Source: Clostridia bacterium
GTDB lineage: Bacteria; Bacillota; Clostridia; Christensenellales; CAG-138
Assembly (NCBI GenBank): GCA_017435905.1
Contig: JAFSEB010000063.1
Location: forward strand, 1-64,000
Reading direction: 5' to 3'
Length of the DNA: 64,000 bases
Position numbers and translations under genes: made by a program. The notes beneath the pieces are model-generated. The model had not been told where the DNA came from and ran no database searches. It saw only the letters and a program-made list of their open reading frames with translations. Shown in pieces: positions 31,620 through 40,073 of this stretch. The number at the start of each line of letters is the position of its first letter. Within the stretch, counting starts at the first letter, position 1.

Positions 31620-32585
31620 ATGAAAAAGGTACTTGCAATGATCCTTGCGGCAATGATGCTCGTTGCCATGACTGCCTGCGGCAATGCCGCCGGAAACGAA
31701 GCGGAAGACGGCACTTATTCCGTCGGTATCGTCCAGCTGATGGAGCATGTGGCTCTTGATAAGGCGACTCAGGGCTTCCGGGATGCGCTGACTGAGAAGC
31801 TTGGCGACAAGATCACCTTTGATGTACAGCTTGCAGGCGGCGAAGCCACCAACTGCACCCCCATCGTCACCAAGTTCATCAATGACGGCGTAGACCTCAT
31901 CATGGCCAACGCCACTCCCGCTGTCATCGCTGCAAAAGAAGCTACTTCCACCATCCCGATCGTCGGCACCTCTGTTACCGATTATGTTGCGGCGGAAGCT
32001 GCCATTGTAGAATCCAACGAAAAGCCCGGCGGCAACGTCACCGGCTATTCCGACCTCAGCGATATCGCTGCCCATGTGGAGCTGACCAAGAAGCTTTGCC
32101 CCGATGCAAAGACCGTTGCCATCCTTTACTGCTCCGCAGAGCCCAACTCCGTCATTCAGGGCAATCAGGCTGAAGAACTGTATGCTGCTGCCGGTCTTAC
32201 TACCGTTACTTTGACCGCCAGCGACATCACCACCCTTTCCGGCGTTGTGACCTCCGCCTGTGAGCAGGCCGATGTCATCTACATCCCCACCGATAACCTC
32301 TTCGCCGAAAACATGGAAGCTGTGAAGAACATCGCTGTTCCTGCCAAGGTGCCCGTGATCACCGGTGAAGGCGGCATGGTGGAGACCGGCGGCACCGCAT
32401 CCGTTGCCATCGATTACTACACCCTTGGCTACCGTGCAGGCGAAATGGCCTACTCCATCCTTGCAGAGGGCGCCGATCCTGCCACCACCCCCATCGGCTT
32501 CATGACCGCTGATGATATGGAACTTGTCATCAATCAGGAAAATGCGGACGCCATGGGTCTTGTGATCCCCGAAGATCTGCAGTAA
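31620..32585 (+). CDS. ABC transporter substrate-binding lipoprotein (TrpX / PF04392 type)
   Basis: The 321-residue lipoprotein has a signal peptide with lipobox MTAC and the two-lobed periplasmic-binding fold of the ABC_sub_bind family: VGIVQLMEHVALDKATQGFR, VDLIMANATPAVIAAKEATS, IPIVGTSVTDYVAA and NVTGYSD. The family includes TrpX of the streptococcal tryptophan transporter, but its members are often annotated without substrate. The Phe-rich leader upstream points to an aromatic amino acid. GAAGGAG precedes the ATG. Permease and ATPase genes follow. Confidence 0.85.
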   Translation: MKKVLAMILAAMMLVAMTACGNAAGNEAEDGTYSVGIVQLMEHVALDKATQGFRDALTEKLGDKITFDVQLAGGEATNCTPIVTKFINDGVDLIMANATPAVIAAKEATSTIPIVGTSVTDYVAAEAAIVESNEKPGGNVTGYSDLSDIAAHVELTKKLCPDAKTVAILYCSAEPNSVIQGNQAEELYAAAGLTTVTLTASDITTLSGVVTSACEQADVIYIPTDNLFAENMEAVKNIAVPAKVPVITGEGGMVETGGTASVAIDYYTLGYRAGEMAYSILAEGADPATTPIGFMTADDMELVINQENADAMGLVIPEDLQ

Positions 32586-32601
32586 GCAAAAACAGGATAC
32601 T

Positions 32602-32646
32602 TGATGCTGCCGCAGCAGGCGATCGCCTGCTGCGGCATACGCATCA
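32602..32646 (+). other. Large intercistronic hairpin
   Basis: TGCCGCAGCAGGCG at 32608 pairs with CGCCTGCTGCGGCA ending at 32637 in a 30-nt perfect palindrome, extended by TGATGC/GCATCA. No T-tract follows, so it is not a simple terminator. Between binding-protein and permease genes, such stems commonly protect the upstream mRNA so that more binding protein is made. Confidence 0.75.
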
Positions 32647-32706
32647 AAACGGAAAAAGCAAAACAAAGCAAATGCCGCACCGCTGCGGCAGAACGGAGAA
32701 GTTGTT

Positions 32707-33633
32707 ATGGATCTGATTTCCTCGATGCTGCGCATGATGCCCGATGCGGTGGCGCAGGGCCTCATTTGGGGCATTATGGCACTTGGCGTGTACATCACCT
32801 ACAAAGTGCTTGATTATTCCGACCTGACGGTGGACGGCTCCATCTGTACAGGCGGTGCGGTCGCCGCCCTTTTGATCCTCAACGGTGTGCCGATGGCCGT
32901 TGCCATCCTTGCCGCATTCGTTGCAGGTGCACTTGCAGGCCTCATCACGGCGCTGCTTCATACCAAAATGGGAATTCCGCCTATCCTTTCCGGCATTCTG
33001 ACGCAGCTTGCACTTTACTCCATTAACCTTCGCATCATGGGAAAAGCCATGCTGGCTGTAAGCGTTGACAAGTTTCCGCTTCTTGTCAGCGTGCGTGATC
33101 AGGGCGCATCCTGCCTTGTGGGCGCTGCTTTTGTGGTGGTGATCATTGCGCTTCTTTACTGGTTCTTCGGTACGGAGCTCGGCTGTGCCATCCGTGCAAC
33201 AGGCGCCAACCCCAACATGAGCCGTGCGCAGGGCATCAACGACAATACCATGAAACTCTTCGGCCTCGTGCTCGGAAACGGCCTTGTGGGCATCAGCGGT
33301 GCGCTGTATACCCAGTATCTTGGCAGCGTGACCGTCAACATGGGCCGCGGTGCCATCGTCATCGGCCTTGCGGCGGTGATCATCGGCGATGTGCTCTTCG
33401 GAAAGATCTTCCGCAATTTCTCCCTCAAGCTGTTGAGTGTTGTACTCGGTGCGATCATCTACTATATGGTCACGGCTTTTGTCATTCAGCTTGGTCTTAA
33501 TACCGATGACCTCAAGCTCTTCAGCGCAGCGTTTGTGACCGTTGCCCTCTTCCTGCCTTACTGGAAAGACAGACACCATAAAGAAAAACACCGCAAAAAA
33601 ATGATGCAGGAAGGAGGAAAAGCCGATGCTTAA
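32707..33633 (+). CDS. ABC transporter permease (TrpY type, BPD_transp_2)
   Basis: The 308-residue protein has about nine membrane segments, including GLIWGIMALGVYITYKVLDY at the start, which is typical of this branch with its DYSDLTVDGS motif. The cytoplasmic loop GTELGCAIRATGANPNMSRA is the conserved coupling segment of branched-chain amino acid and sugar type permeases. It would form the membrane channel with the ATPase whose gene overlaps its end by 8 nt. Confidence 0.88.
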   Translation: MDLISSMLRMMPDAVAQGLIWGIMALGVYITYKVLDYSDLTVDGSICTGGAVAALLILNGVPMAVAILAAFVAGALAGLITALLHTKMGIPPILSGILTQLALYSINLRIMGKAMLAVSVDKFPLLVSVRDQGASCLVGAAFVVVIIALLYWFFGTELGCAIRATGANPNMSRAQGINDNTMKLFGLVLGNGLVGISGALYTQYLGSVTVNMGRGAIVIGLAAVIIGDVLFGKIFRNFSLKLLSVVLGAIIYYMVTAFVIQLGLNTDDLKLFSAAFVTVALFLPYWKDRHHKEKHRKKMMQEGGKADA

Positions 33634-34420
33634 AGTCGAAAACATCCGCAAAACATTCAACCCGGGCACCATCAATGAGAAGACTGCCCTAAGCGGCGTT
33701 TCCTTCCATCTTCGTGAAGGCGAATCCGTTTCCGTTATCGGCGGCAACGGCGCCGGCAAGTCCACCCTCCTGAATGCGGTGGCGGGAACGCTTACCGTGG
33801 ATTCCGGCTCTGTCAATCTCGGCGGGCTCAATATCACCCATCTGCCGGAGCATAAGCGTGCCAAGTACATCGGCCGTGTATTTCAGGACCCCATGATGGG
33901 CACCGCTGCCACCATGCAGATCGAAGAAAACCTTGCCCTTGCGCTTCGCCGCGGGCAGCACAGGACCTTCCGTGCAGGCATCACCAAGGCGGAACGGGAC
34001 ATGTTCCGTGATATGCTCAAGATCCTTGACCTTGGCCTTGAAGACCGCCTTACCGCAAAGGTGGGTCTGCTTTCGGGCGGCCAGCGCCAGGCGCTGACGC
34101 TCCTGATGGCAAGCCTTGTTAAGCCGAAACTTCTCCTTCTTGACGAGCATACCGCAGCGCTCGACCCGAAAACCGCCGCAAAGGTCATGGAAGTGACCCG
34201 GCGCATCGTGAACCGTGACCAATTGACGACCCTGATGATCACCCATAACATGCGTGATGCCATTGAATACGGTGACAGGCTGTTCATGATGTATGAAGGC
34301 CGCATCGTGATCGATATCGCAGGCGAAGAAAAACAGAAGCTGACCGTGCCGGATCTTCTTGAACTGTTCAGCAAGGTGAGCGGCAGCACCGAAGCCAACG
34401 ATAAACTGCTCATGTCCTGA
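33626..34420 (+). CDS. ABC transporter ATP-binding protein (TrpZ type)
   Basis: The 264-residue ATPase has Walker A GGNGAGKST, Q-loop VFQDPMMG, signature LLSGGQRQAL, Walker B LLLLDEHTAALD and the H-loop in LMITHNM. It energises uptake by the permease encoded just upstream. The family usually has Glu or His after the Walker B Asp; here DEHTA keeps the catalytic Glu. AGGAGG lies upstream of ATG 33626, inside the permease gene. A terminator follows. Confidence 0.93.
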   Translation: MLKVENIRKTFNPGTINEKTALSGVSFHLREGESVSVIGGNGAGKSTLLNAVAGTLTVDSGSVNLGGLNITHLPEHKRAKYIGRVFQDPMMGTAATMQIEENLALALRRGQHRTFRAGITKAERDMFRDMLKILDLGLEDRLTAKVGLLSGGQRQALTLLMASLVKPKLLLLDEHTAALDPKTAAKVMEVTRRIVNRDQLTTLMITHNMRDAIEYGDRLFMMYEGRIVIDIAGEEKQKLTVPDLLELFSKVSGSTEANDKLLMS

Positions 34421-34431
34421 CAAAACAACAT

Positions 34432-34459
34432 AAAAAAGACCGCATCTGCGGTCTTTTTT
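34432..34459 (+). terminator. Terminator of the ABC transporter operon
   Basis: GACCGC-ATCT-GCGGTC flanked by A6 and T6 forms a symmetrical stem that can work on both strands; the minus-strand lipoprotein gene ends at 34471. Confidence 0.85.
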
Positions 34460-34470
34460 GCTGTTTTTTA

Positions 34471-34941
34471 TCATGCGGTGGGGGAGGCGGCATCATAAAT
34501 GCTGTCGAACAGCGCTGTGATTTCGGCGGCAGCTTCGCTGTAGTTTTCGGGCCACTTCATGAAGCCCTTCGCCTTGATGCTGCTGCCGTTGTCCATGTAT
34601 ATTGTCAGGCGGAAAGACCTGCCGTCCATCGCACTTTTGCTTGCTTTGTCAAACCCGTTCCAGCGCCCCATTTCGTATTTTTCCGCAATGGCGTAAAGCT
34701 GTTCCATCAGGGCGGTATCCGTTGCCGCAGTGAGCGCATCTTCTTCCGCCATGCCGTCTTTTTGGATGGTGACGGTGGTAACGCCTGCTTCCGTAATAGC
34801 CTGATAGGAAAAACCGCTGTTCATCACGGAACCCGTTTCCGAAAAGGAAAAGGAAGTAAAGGGAGCAAGCTCAGTATTCTTGCAGCCGCTTATCAGGAAC
34901 AGGGCGGAAATACAAAGTGCCAGAGATAGAAATTTTGTCAT
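34471..34941 (-). CDS. Small lipoprotein, function unknown
   Basis: The 156-residue protein has a lipoprotein signal peptide with lipobox ISGC. The mature part contains TSFSFSETGSVMNSGFSYQA, YEMGRWNGFDKASKSAMDGR and FMKWPENYSEAAAEITALFD. The pattern (strand-rich centre, a GWNGFDKS-like turn, a P-x-N motif) recalls small Clostridial lipoproteins of unknown role. AAAGGAG precedes the ATG. It is divergent from the MerR-type gene and could be its neighbour target. Confidence 0.7.
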   Translation of the reverse strand: MTKFLSLALCISALFLISGCKNTELAPFTSFSFSETGSVMNSGFSYQAITEAGVTTVTIQKDGMAEEDALTAATDTALMEQLYAIAEKYEMGRWNGFDKASKSAMDGRSFRLTIYMDNGSSIKAKGFMKWPENYSEAAAEITALFDSIYDAASPTA

Positions 34942-35120
34942 AGCGGCTTCTCCTTTATATCGGTATGATATGGAACAGCCGGTGCTGTCAGGCTGTCCTT
35001 TACAGTATCATAGCATACGGGAATGAGAATGAAAACACCGGAATCGGACGACCCTGTATGCAAAAAGGGTGAAAAATGCGGTAAAATAAGATCATAGAAA
35101 AAATCCCCCTGCGTCAGGGG

Positions 35121-35151
35121 TTGCTCGTGACGCTGCGTGATGTTGTATGCT
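35121..35151 (+). promoter_or_regulatory. MerR-type promoter with 19-bp spacer
   Basis: TTGCTC (35121-35126) and TATGCT (35146-35151) are separated by 19 nt, the lengthened spacing typical of promoters remodelled by MerR proteins. The spacer contains a small dyad ACGC-T-GCGT. This suggests autoregulation by the gene at 35175. Confidence 0.55.
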
Positions 35152-35174
35152 GACACCGTAAGGAGGTGAAAACC

Positions 35175-35894
35175 ATGTCCCATTACACGACAGGAGAGAT
35201 CGCAAAGCTTTGCGGTGTCACGGTACGCACCGTGCAGTACTATGATACACGTTTGCTGCTCATCCCCAGCGAGCTGACGGAAGGCGGAAGGCGTCTTTAT
35301 ACGGAAGAAGATGTAAAGAGGCTCAGGACCATCTGCTTCCTGCGGGAAGCAGGGCTGTCCATCAATACCATTTCTTCTCTTTTGCAGGAGGAAGATCCGG
35401 GCAGCGTGATCGGCATACTGATCGACCGGCAAAAGGTACAGCTGCAGCATGAGATCAGCGAAAAGGAAGGGCAGCTTGCACGGCTCGATGCACTGGAACA
35501 GGCGGTGAAAGCAACTGTGAATTTCTCCGTTGAAACCATTGGGGATATGGTGCACGTTATGGCAGACAAAAAGAAAATGAATCGGTTTTATATGAAACTT
35601 GTTGTGATCGCCCTTCCGCTTGAACTTGCGGAGATCGCGGCGCTCATCGCCGCAATCAAAACGGGTCATTGGTGGATCTTTGCGATTTGGTTTGCTTTGA
35701 TGATCCCCATAACGGCGCTGTTCGTCCGTTACTATTACAGGCGTGTGAAGTACATCTGTGCGCAATGTCATGAAACCTTCCGCCCGTCATATAAGGAGTT
35801 TTTCTTTGCGAACCATACCCTGCGCACCCGCAAACTCACCTGCACCTGCTGCGGTCACAAAGGCTTTGCGGTGGAAACGCTGAGTGAGGAGTAA
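35175..35894 (+). CDS. MerR-type regulator fused to membrane hairpin and zinc ribbon
   Basis: Residues 1-75 are a MerR DNA-binding domain (TTGEIAKLCGVTVRTVQYYD, GGRRLYTEEDVKRLRTICFL). A coiled-coil region follows, then two membrane segments (FYMKLVVIALPLELAEIAAL, WWIFAIWFALMIPITALFV) and a C-terminal zinc ribbon with CAQCHETF and CTCCGHKG. Soluble MerR proteins lack the last two parts, so this 239-residue protein is probably a membrane-bound regulator. AGGAGGTG lies 6 nt before ATG 35175. The nearby target is probably its own promoter. Confidence 0.8.
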   Translation: MSHYTTGEIAKLCGVTVRTVQYYDTRLLLIPSELTEGGRRLYTEEDVKRLRTICFLREAGLSINTISSLLQEEDPGSVIGILIDRQKVQLQHEISEKEGQLARLDALEQAVKATVNFSVETIGDMVHVMADKKKMNRFYMKLVVIALPLELAEIAALIAAIKTGHWWIFAIWFALMIPITALFVRYYYRRVKYICAQCHETFRPSYKEFFFANHTLRTRKLTCTCCGHKGFAVETLSEE

Positions 35895-35921
35895 AGGGAA
35901 AAGAAAAAAAGGATGCGTTCA

Positions 35922-35955
35922 AAAAAGCGGCATGATTCGGGTCATGCCGCTTTTT
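35922..35955 (+). terminator. Intrinsic terminator
   Basis: AAAAAGCGGCATGA pairs with TCATGCCGCTTTTT over a TTCGGG loop, 28 nt after the stop of the MerR-type gene. Confidence 0.85.
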
Positions 35956-36069
35956 CGTTCATAACGCCGGACGTATTTCGTTTCAGGAATAATCGCCTTT
36001 GGTGAGCGCTTTAGAGTTGTTTTCGAGCGCATCCACCCACCGGCTGCCCCTTTTGTCATGGCTCTTTTT

Positions 36070-36702
36070 TTACTTTTGAATTTTGATCAAAAGCAGCTTT
36101 CCCTGTTTGACCGATACGGTCGCCGTTTCACCGGGCAGCACTTCGTTGCTTATGCCGTACTGATACTCACAGGTGATCTCGCCGTCATGAAGCGGATACT
36201 TTGCGCCGGTAACGGTGATGCCTTTTGCACAGCCTGTGATGTTCAGAAGCGAAAAGAACGCATACCGGTCACAGATGGATACGGGTTTATCCGATACGAT
36301 CTCCATTTCGGAATAGTCGTCTGTGATGCTGCCTTTCTTACCAAGGGAGTCGAGGTACAGAAGGATCGACACATTGCCGAGGGTATGGTCAAGCCTTGCC
36401 CCGACAACGCCGATCAAAAGAAAAGTATCAAACCCTCTTTTAACGGCTTCCTTGACGGCAAAGACGGTGTCGGTATCATCCTTTTCACAGGGGAGCACGA
36501 TGGTCTCCACATCAAGGTGCGGATTTTCGTGGGAATCGAAATCACCGACGATCAACCCCGGCTTCACTTGCAGCCGACCCAAATGCTTCAGACCGCTGTC
36601 GCAGAAAACCACATAGTCATCCGCACACAGCTTTTCACGGATGAAATCATAATTGTTGATGTCCGCACCGCCCACGATGACACAGCGTTTCATTTTCCTC
36701 AT
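36070..36702 (-). CDS. thiN: Thiamine diphosphokinase ThiN
   Basis: The 210-residue enzyme transfers pyrophosphate from ATP to thiamine, giving thiamine diphosphate. Motifs typical of the family are CVIVGGADINNYDFI, FCDSGLKHLG, LIVGDFDSHENPH, DDTDTVFAVKEA and GVVGARLDHTLGNV. ATG 36702 has AGGA 6 nt upstream and lies one base after the cytX gene, so it is the last gene of the thiamine operon. Confidence 0.93.
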   Translation of the reverse strand: MRKMKRCVIVGGADINNYDFIREKLCADDYVVFCDSGLKHLGRLQVKPGLIVGDFDSHENPHLDVETIVLPCEKDDTDTVFAVKEAVKRGFDTFLLIGVVGARLDHTLGNVSILLYLDSLGKKGSITDDYSEMEIVSDKPVSICDRYAFFSLLNITGCAKGITVTGAKYPLHDGEITCEYQYGISNEVLPGETATVSVKQGKLLLIKIQK

Positions 36703-36703
36703 C

Positions 36704-37876
36704 TCATTTCCTGTCTTTTCTTTTTATTTTGCTGACTGCAGCACACAGTGCGATCGTAATAAGCATATCGGGCAGGGTGTTTCCGACGACGATATCCACC
36801 TGCATCAGCAGCCTGTAAACCACAAAACCCACAAGCCAGATCATCAGGTTGCACATGTTGAAGGCACTTGCTTCCGTATTCTGCTTCAGAATAAAGAAGT
36901 CAGCGATCTCTATGGCGATCATCGGTGCGAACACAGATCCGATAAAATACAGGAAATCCGTAATATCGGCGAGGGGCAGAAAGATCGCACCGACCGTACC
37001 GATCACTGTCACGGCAACGGCGACCCACTTTCCGTTGATCTTGACTGACAGCGATTCGCTGGAAATACCGGCGGAATATGCATCAAGGAAAGTCGTTGTA
37101 ACGGTAGAGAATATCACGGTCAGAAGTCCCGCAATGCCAAGTCCGGCTTTTACCATGATCCGGGCAATATCGGATTCGCCGGTAAAGATGGCAGCACCCA
37201 TACCGATCATATACATCCAGCAGCTGACCAAGCCGTATGTAAGAGCGCTGACCGCCGTCGCCTTGACGGGCTTTTTGGCTTCTCTGGTATAGTCGCTGAT
37301 CAGCGGCAGCCAGGAAAGGGGCATGGCAACGGAAAGCTCCACAGCGGCGCCGAATGTCATGCCATCACCGCCGGTATGCAAGGCACTGCCGTTGCCGAAG
37401 ATCACAAAACTGAGGATGACCGTCAGGACAAACAAAGCGCCCATTGCAGCGGTGTTGACTTTGCCGAGGTTCCTGATGCCGATCAGGATCCAAAGGATGA
37501 TGAGCGCACCGATCACGACGCACCAGATCCAGCTGCCGATATCCAAAATACCGTTGACTGCCAAAGCACCGTCATAGATCATGATGCCGGTCCAGCCGAC
37601 AAGCTGAATGATGTTCAGCAAGGAGAAAAGCATAGCTCCCTTGCTGCCGAAGCTCATCTTTGCTGTTTCCATTGCGCTTTTGCTCACCTTGCCGCCGATC
37701 AGACCGGCAAGGAAAAGCATCGCACAACCGATGATGTGACCGATCAATATTGCAAGCAAGCCCTTTGAAAAGCCGAGAGGGGCAAAATATGTGCCGGTCA
37801 GGATCTCGGCGATGGAGACAGCGGCGCCAAACCAAATCAAGCCGTTTTCAAATACAGAGGTGCGTTTTTCTTCCAT
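36704..37876 (-). CDS. cytX: Hydroxymethylpyrimidine transporter CytX
   Basis: The 390-residue nucleobase-cation-symport-1 permease has about eleven or twelve membrane segments. Key parts are GLIWFGAAVSIAEILTGTYF, a family start, MPLSWLPLISDYTREAKKPV, and TTTFLDAYSAGIS. CytX proteins are found in thiamine operons under TPP riboswitches and are thought to import HMP. AAAGGAGG precedes ATG 37876. The gene starts one base after the thiD stop. Confidence 0.9.
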   Translation of the reverse strand: MEEKRTSVFENGLIWFGAAVSIAEILTGTYFAPLGFSKGLLAILIGHIIGCAMLFLAGLIGGKVSKSAMETAKMSFGSKGAMLFSLLNIIQLVGWTGIMIYDGALAVNGILDIGSWIWCVVIGALIILWILIGIRNLGKVNTAAMGALFVLTVILSFVIFGNGSALHTGGDGMTFGAAVELSVAMPLSWLPLISDYTREAKKPVKATAVSALTYGLVSCWMYMIGMGAAIFTGESDIARIMVKAGLGIAGLLTVIFSTVTTTFLDAYSAGISSESLSVKINGKWVAVAVTVIGTVGAIFLPLADITDFLYFIGSVFAPMIAIEIADFFILKQNTEASAFNMCNLMIWLVGFVVYRLLMQVDIVVGNTLPDMLITIALCAAVSKIKRKDRK

Positions 37877-37877
37877 T

Positions 37878-38690
37878 TTACCGTACCTCCTTTGCGTATT
37901 CACCCTGCAGGTCAAAAGCATGATACATCGGACCGGAACCCTTCCCCAAATCGAGCATTGCCGCCAAAGCGCCGGAGATATAGCTCTTTGCTCTCCGAAC
38001 AGATTCGGCGAGAGAAAAACCCTTGGCAAGATTGGCTGCGATGGCACTTGAAAGCGTACAGCCTGTGCCATGGGTGTTGGGATTGTCAATGCGCTTGCCC
38101 TCAAACCAAACCGGTTCTCCGTTTGCGTAAAGAAGGTCGTTTGCATCGTTGACGCTGTGACCGCCCTTGAGCAAAACGGCACAATGATAGCTGTCTCCGA
38201 TCTGCTTTGCAGCGGCGATCATATCCTCTTTCGTTTCAATGGGCATACCGGAGAGGATCTGCGCTTCCGGAATGTTTGGCGTCACAAGGGTTGCAAGGGG
38301 CAGCAATTCTTCGATAAGGGTCTGTACTGCGCCGTTTTTCATCAGCGCTGAACCGCTTGTTGCCACCATCACGGGGTCAATGACCACATTCTTTGCACCG
38401 TAGAAGCGGAGCCTCTCTGCGATCACACGGATCAGCTCGCAGGATGCTGCCATACCGATTTTGACGGCATCGGGATCAATGTCCTCGAATACCGCATCGA
38501 TCTGTTGCTTCAAAAAATCCGGTGTTGATTCCTGAATTGCTCTTACGCCGGTCGTGTTCTGTGCCGTCAGCGCTGTCACTGCGCTCATGGCATAAACACC
38601 ATTCATGGTCATTGTTTTCAAATCTGCCTGAATGCCGGCGCCTCCACTGCAGTCGCTTCCTGCAATGGTCAATGCTGTTTTCTTTTTCAT
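37878..38690 (-). CDS. thiD: Hydroxymethylpyrimidine / phosphomethylpyrimidine kinase ThiD
   Basis: The 270-residue ribokinase-family enzyme phosphorylates HMP twice to HMP-PP. It shows TIAGSDCSGGAGIQADLKTM, DPVMVATSGSALM, TPNIPEAQILSGM and the anion-hole segment NTHGTGCTLSSAIAANLA with its catalytic Asp/Gly-rich loop. AAAGGAG lies 7 nt before ATG 38690. With CytX it forms a module for uptake and activation of HMP. Confidence 0.95.
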   Translation of the reverse strand: MKKKTALTIAGSDCSGGAGIQADLKTMTMNGVYAMSAVTALTAQNTTGVRAIQESTPDFLKQQIDAVFEDIDPDAVKIGMAASCELIRVIAERLRFYGAKNVVIDPVMVATSGSALMKNGAVQTLIEELLPLATLVTPNIPEAQILSGMPIETKEDMIAAAKQIGDSYHCAVLLKGGHSVNDANDLLYANGEPVWFEGKRIDNPNTHGTGCTLSSAIAANLAKGFSLAESVRRAKSYISGALAAMLDLGKGSGPMYHAFDLQGEYAKEVR

Positions 38691-38777
38691 CGTGTTGCTC
38701 CTTTCTTTTTTCAGCATTGTTTTCTATAGCGGCATAAGGTGGTGCCCCCAATCTGCCGCTTGAAGCTGTCGGCGAAT

Positions 38778-39434
38778 TTATGCCGAAGCAAACTTCCAAA
38801 AAGGTGTCAGATCAAAATAGTCCCGGAGGTAAATATCGGTAAGATACTGCAGTTCCTCTTGTCTGCTTTCGTGCGGATCGTATACACCGACAACCGCAAA
38901 GCCATCCTGTTTTGCCGTGTAAGCAGCATGGTAAGAATCTTCGATCACAGCCGTGGTGCTGCGATCCGTTTTAAGATGCGCCATTGCGCTGCGGAAGATC
39001 TCAGGGCTGTCCTTTCCGCTTCCAACTTCGGTACAGGTGAAGATCCCGGAGAAGAAGTGCCGCATCCCCGAGCGCTGCAATGCCGCCTCTGCCTGATAGC
39101 GCTCGGTTGCAGTTGCAATGCACATCCCGATATTCCTGCGCTGCAGTTCCTCCAGAAAGGCGGCCACGCCCGGTTTCGGTTCGACCGTATGAAAAAAGAA
39201 GCCTTCCACGGTGCGGTTGATCCCATTCATGATGTCTTCTGTAGAAAGTGGGAGATGATACTTTGCCTGAAGGTATTCGGCAGACTGCAATAAGCTCATG
39301 GGCTTTAAAAGCGTCTGCAGTTCGGCTTCCGGTTCCTTTCCGACGGAACGAAGAAATTCTTTGCCGGCGGTATCCCACACGAACATGGAATCAAACAGCG
39401 TCCCGTCAAAGTCGAAAATAACGCCCTTCAGCAT
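38778..39434 (-). CDS. HAD-family phosphatase, possible thiamine monophosphate phosphatase
   Basis: The 218-residue HAD hydrolase (beta-phosphoglucomutase-like group) has motif I FDFDGTLFDSM with the nucleophilic Asp, motif II CIATATERY, Lys in SGKDSPEIF and motif IV VIEDSYHAAY. It overlaps thiE by 7 nt in a thiamine operon, so its substrate is probably a thiamine intermediate. A phosphatase acting on thiamine monophosphate would supply the thiamine that ThiN needs. That role is inferred from context only. Confidence 0.8.
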   Translation of the reverse strand: MLKGVIFDFDGTLFDSMFVWDTAGKEFLRSVGKEPEAELQTLLKPMSLLQSAEYLQAKYHLPLSTEDIMNGINRTVEGFFFHTVEPKPGVAAFLEELQRRNIGMCIATATERYQAEAALQRSGMRHFFSGIFTCTEVGSGKDSPEIFRSAMAHLKTDRSTTAVIEDSYHAAYTAKQDGFAVVGVYDPHESRQEELQYLTDIYLRDYFDLTPFWKFASA

Positions 39435-40063
39435 AGACCGAGTTCCTGCGCTCTTGCCTTCAGTTCTGCCGCTGCGGCCTCGGGATCCTTCGCTTTCATG
39501 ATGGCGGAGACCACACAGATGCCGGCAATGGGGATCCCCGCAAGAATATCGATGTTATCCTTGTTGAGACCGCCAATGGCACCGACGGGGATCGGTACGG
39601 CATGGCAAATATCACGGAGCGTATCGGTGGAGGTCAAAACCGTCTTTACCTTTGTGGTGGTGGGATAAATTGCGCCGACACCGAGATAGTCGGCGCCTTG
39701 TTCGTACGCTTCCTTTGCCCGGGGAACGGTTTTTGCCGTTGCACCGACGATCTTATCATCACCCATCAGCCTTCTTGCGGTCGAAACAGGCATGTCGGCA
39801 GCGCCTACATGAACGCCCTCCGCATCGATGGCGAGCGCCACATCCACACGGTCATCGATGATCAGCGGTACACGGTATCGCTTTGCAACGGCGTGCACCT
39901 TCTCGGCAAGCCGGATATACTCCCGGGTGCTCTTGTCCTTTTCCCGAAGCTGAAGGAGGGTCGCACCGCCCTTGAGCGCCTGTTCCACCCGGAAAAGGAA
40001 CTCTTCCTCCGTGCAGCCGGTGCTGTCCGTGATGAAATATAAACCGGGATCAAAGTCTTTCAT
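39428..40063 (-). CDS. thiE: Thiamine phosphate synthase ThiE
   Basis: The 211-residue TIM-barrel enzyme joins HMP-PP and thiazole phosphate to thiamine monophosphate. Motifs are LYFITDSTGCTEEEF, GGATLLQLREKDKSTREYI, PLIIDDRVDVALAIDAEGVH, DYLGVGAIYPTTTK and PVGAIGGLNKDN. AAGGAG lies 6 nt before ATG 40063. Confidence 0.95.
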   Translation of the reverse strand: MKDFDPGLYFITDSTGCTEEEFLFRVEQALKGGATLLQLREKDKSTREYIRLAEKVHAVAKRYRVPLIIDDRVDVALAIDAEGVHVGAADMPVSTARRLMGDDKIVGATAKTVPRAKEAYEQGADYLGVGAIYPTTTKVKTVLTSTDTLRDICHAVPIPVGAIGGLNKDNIDILAGIPIAGICVVSAIMKAKDPEAAAAELKARAQELGLC

Positions 40064-40073
40064 GTTCGTCTCC

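Noticed and set aside
36001-36069. Frame continuing after the thiN stop (RWVDALENNSKALTKGDYS)
   Set aside because: It looks protein-like and ends at a stop, but there is no start with a ribosome site and no reason to expect readthrough of the thiN stop; too short to support.
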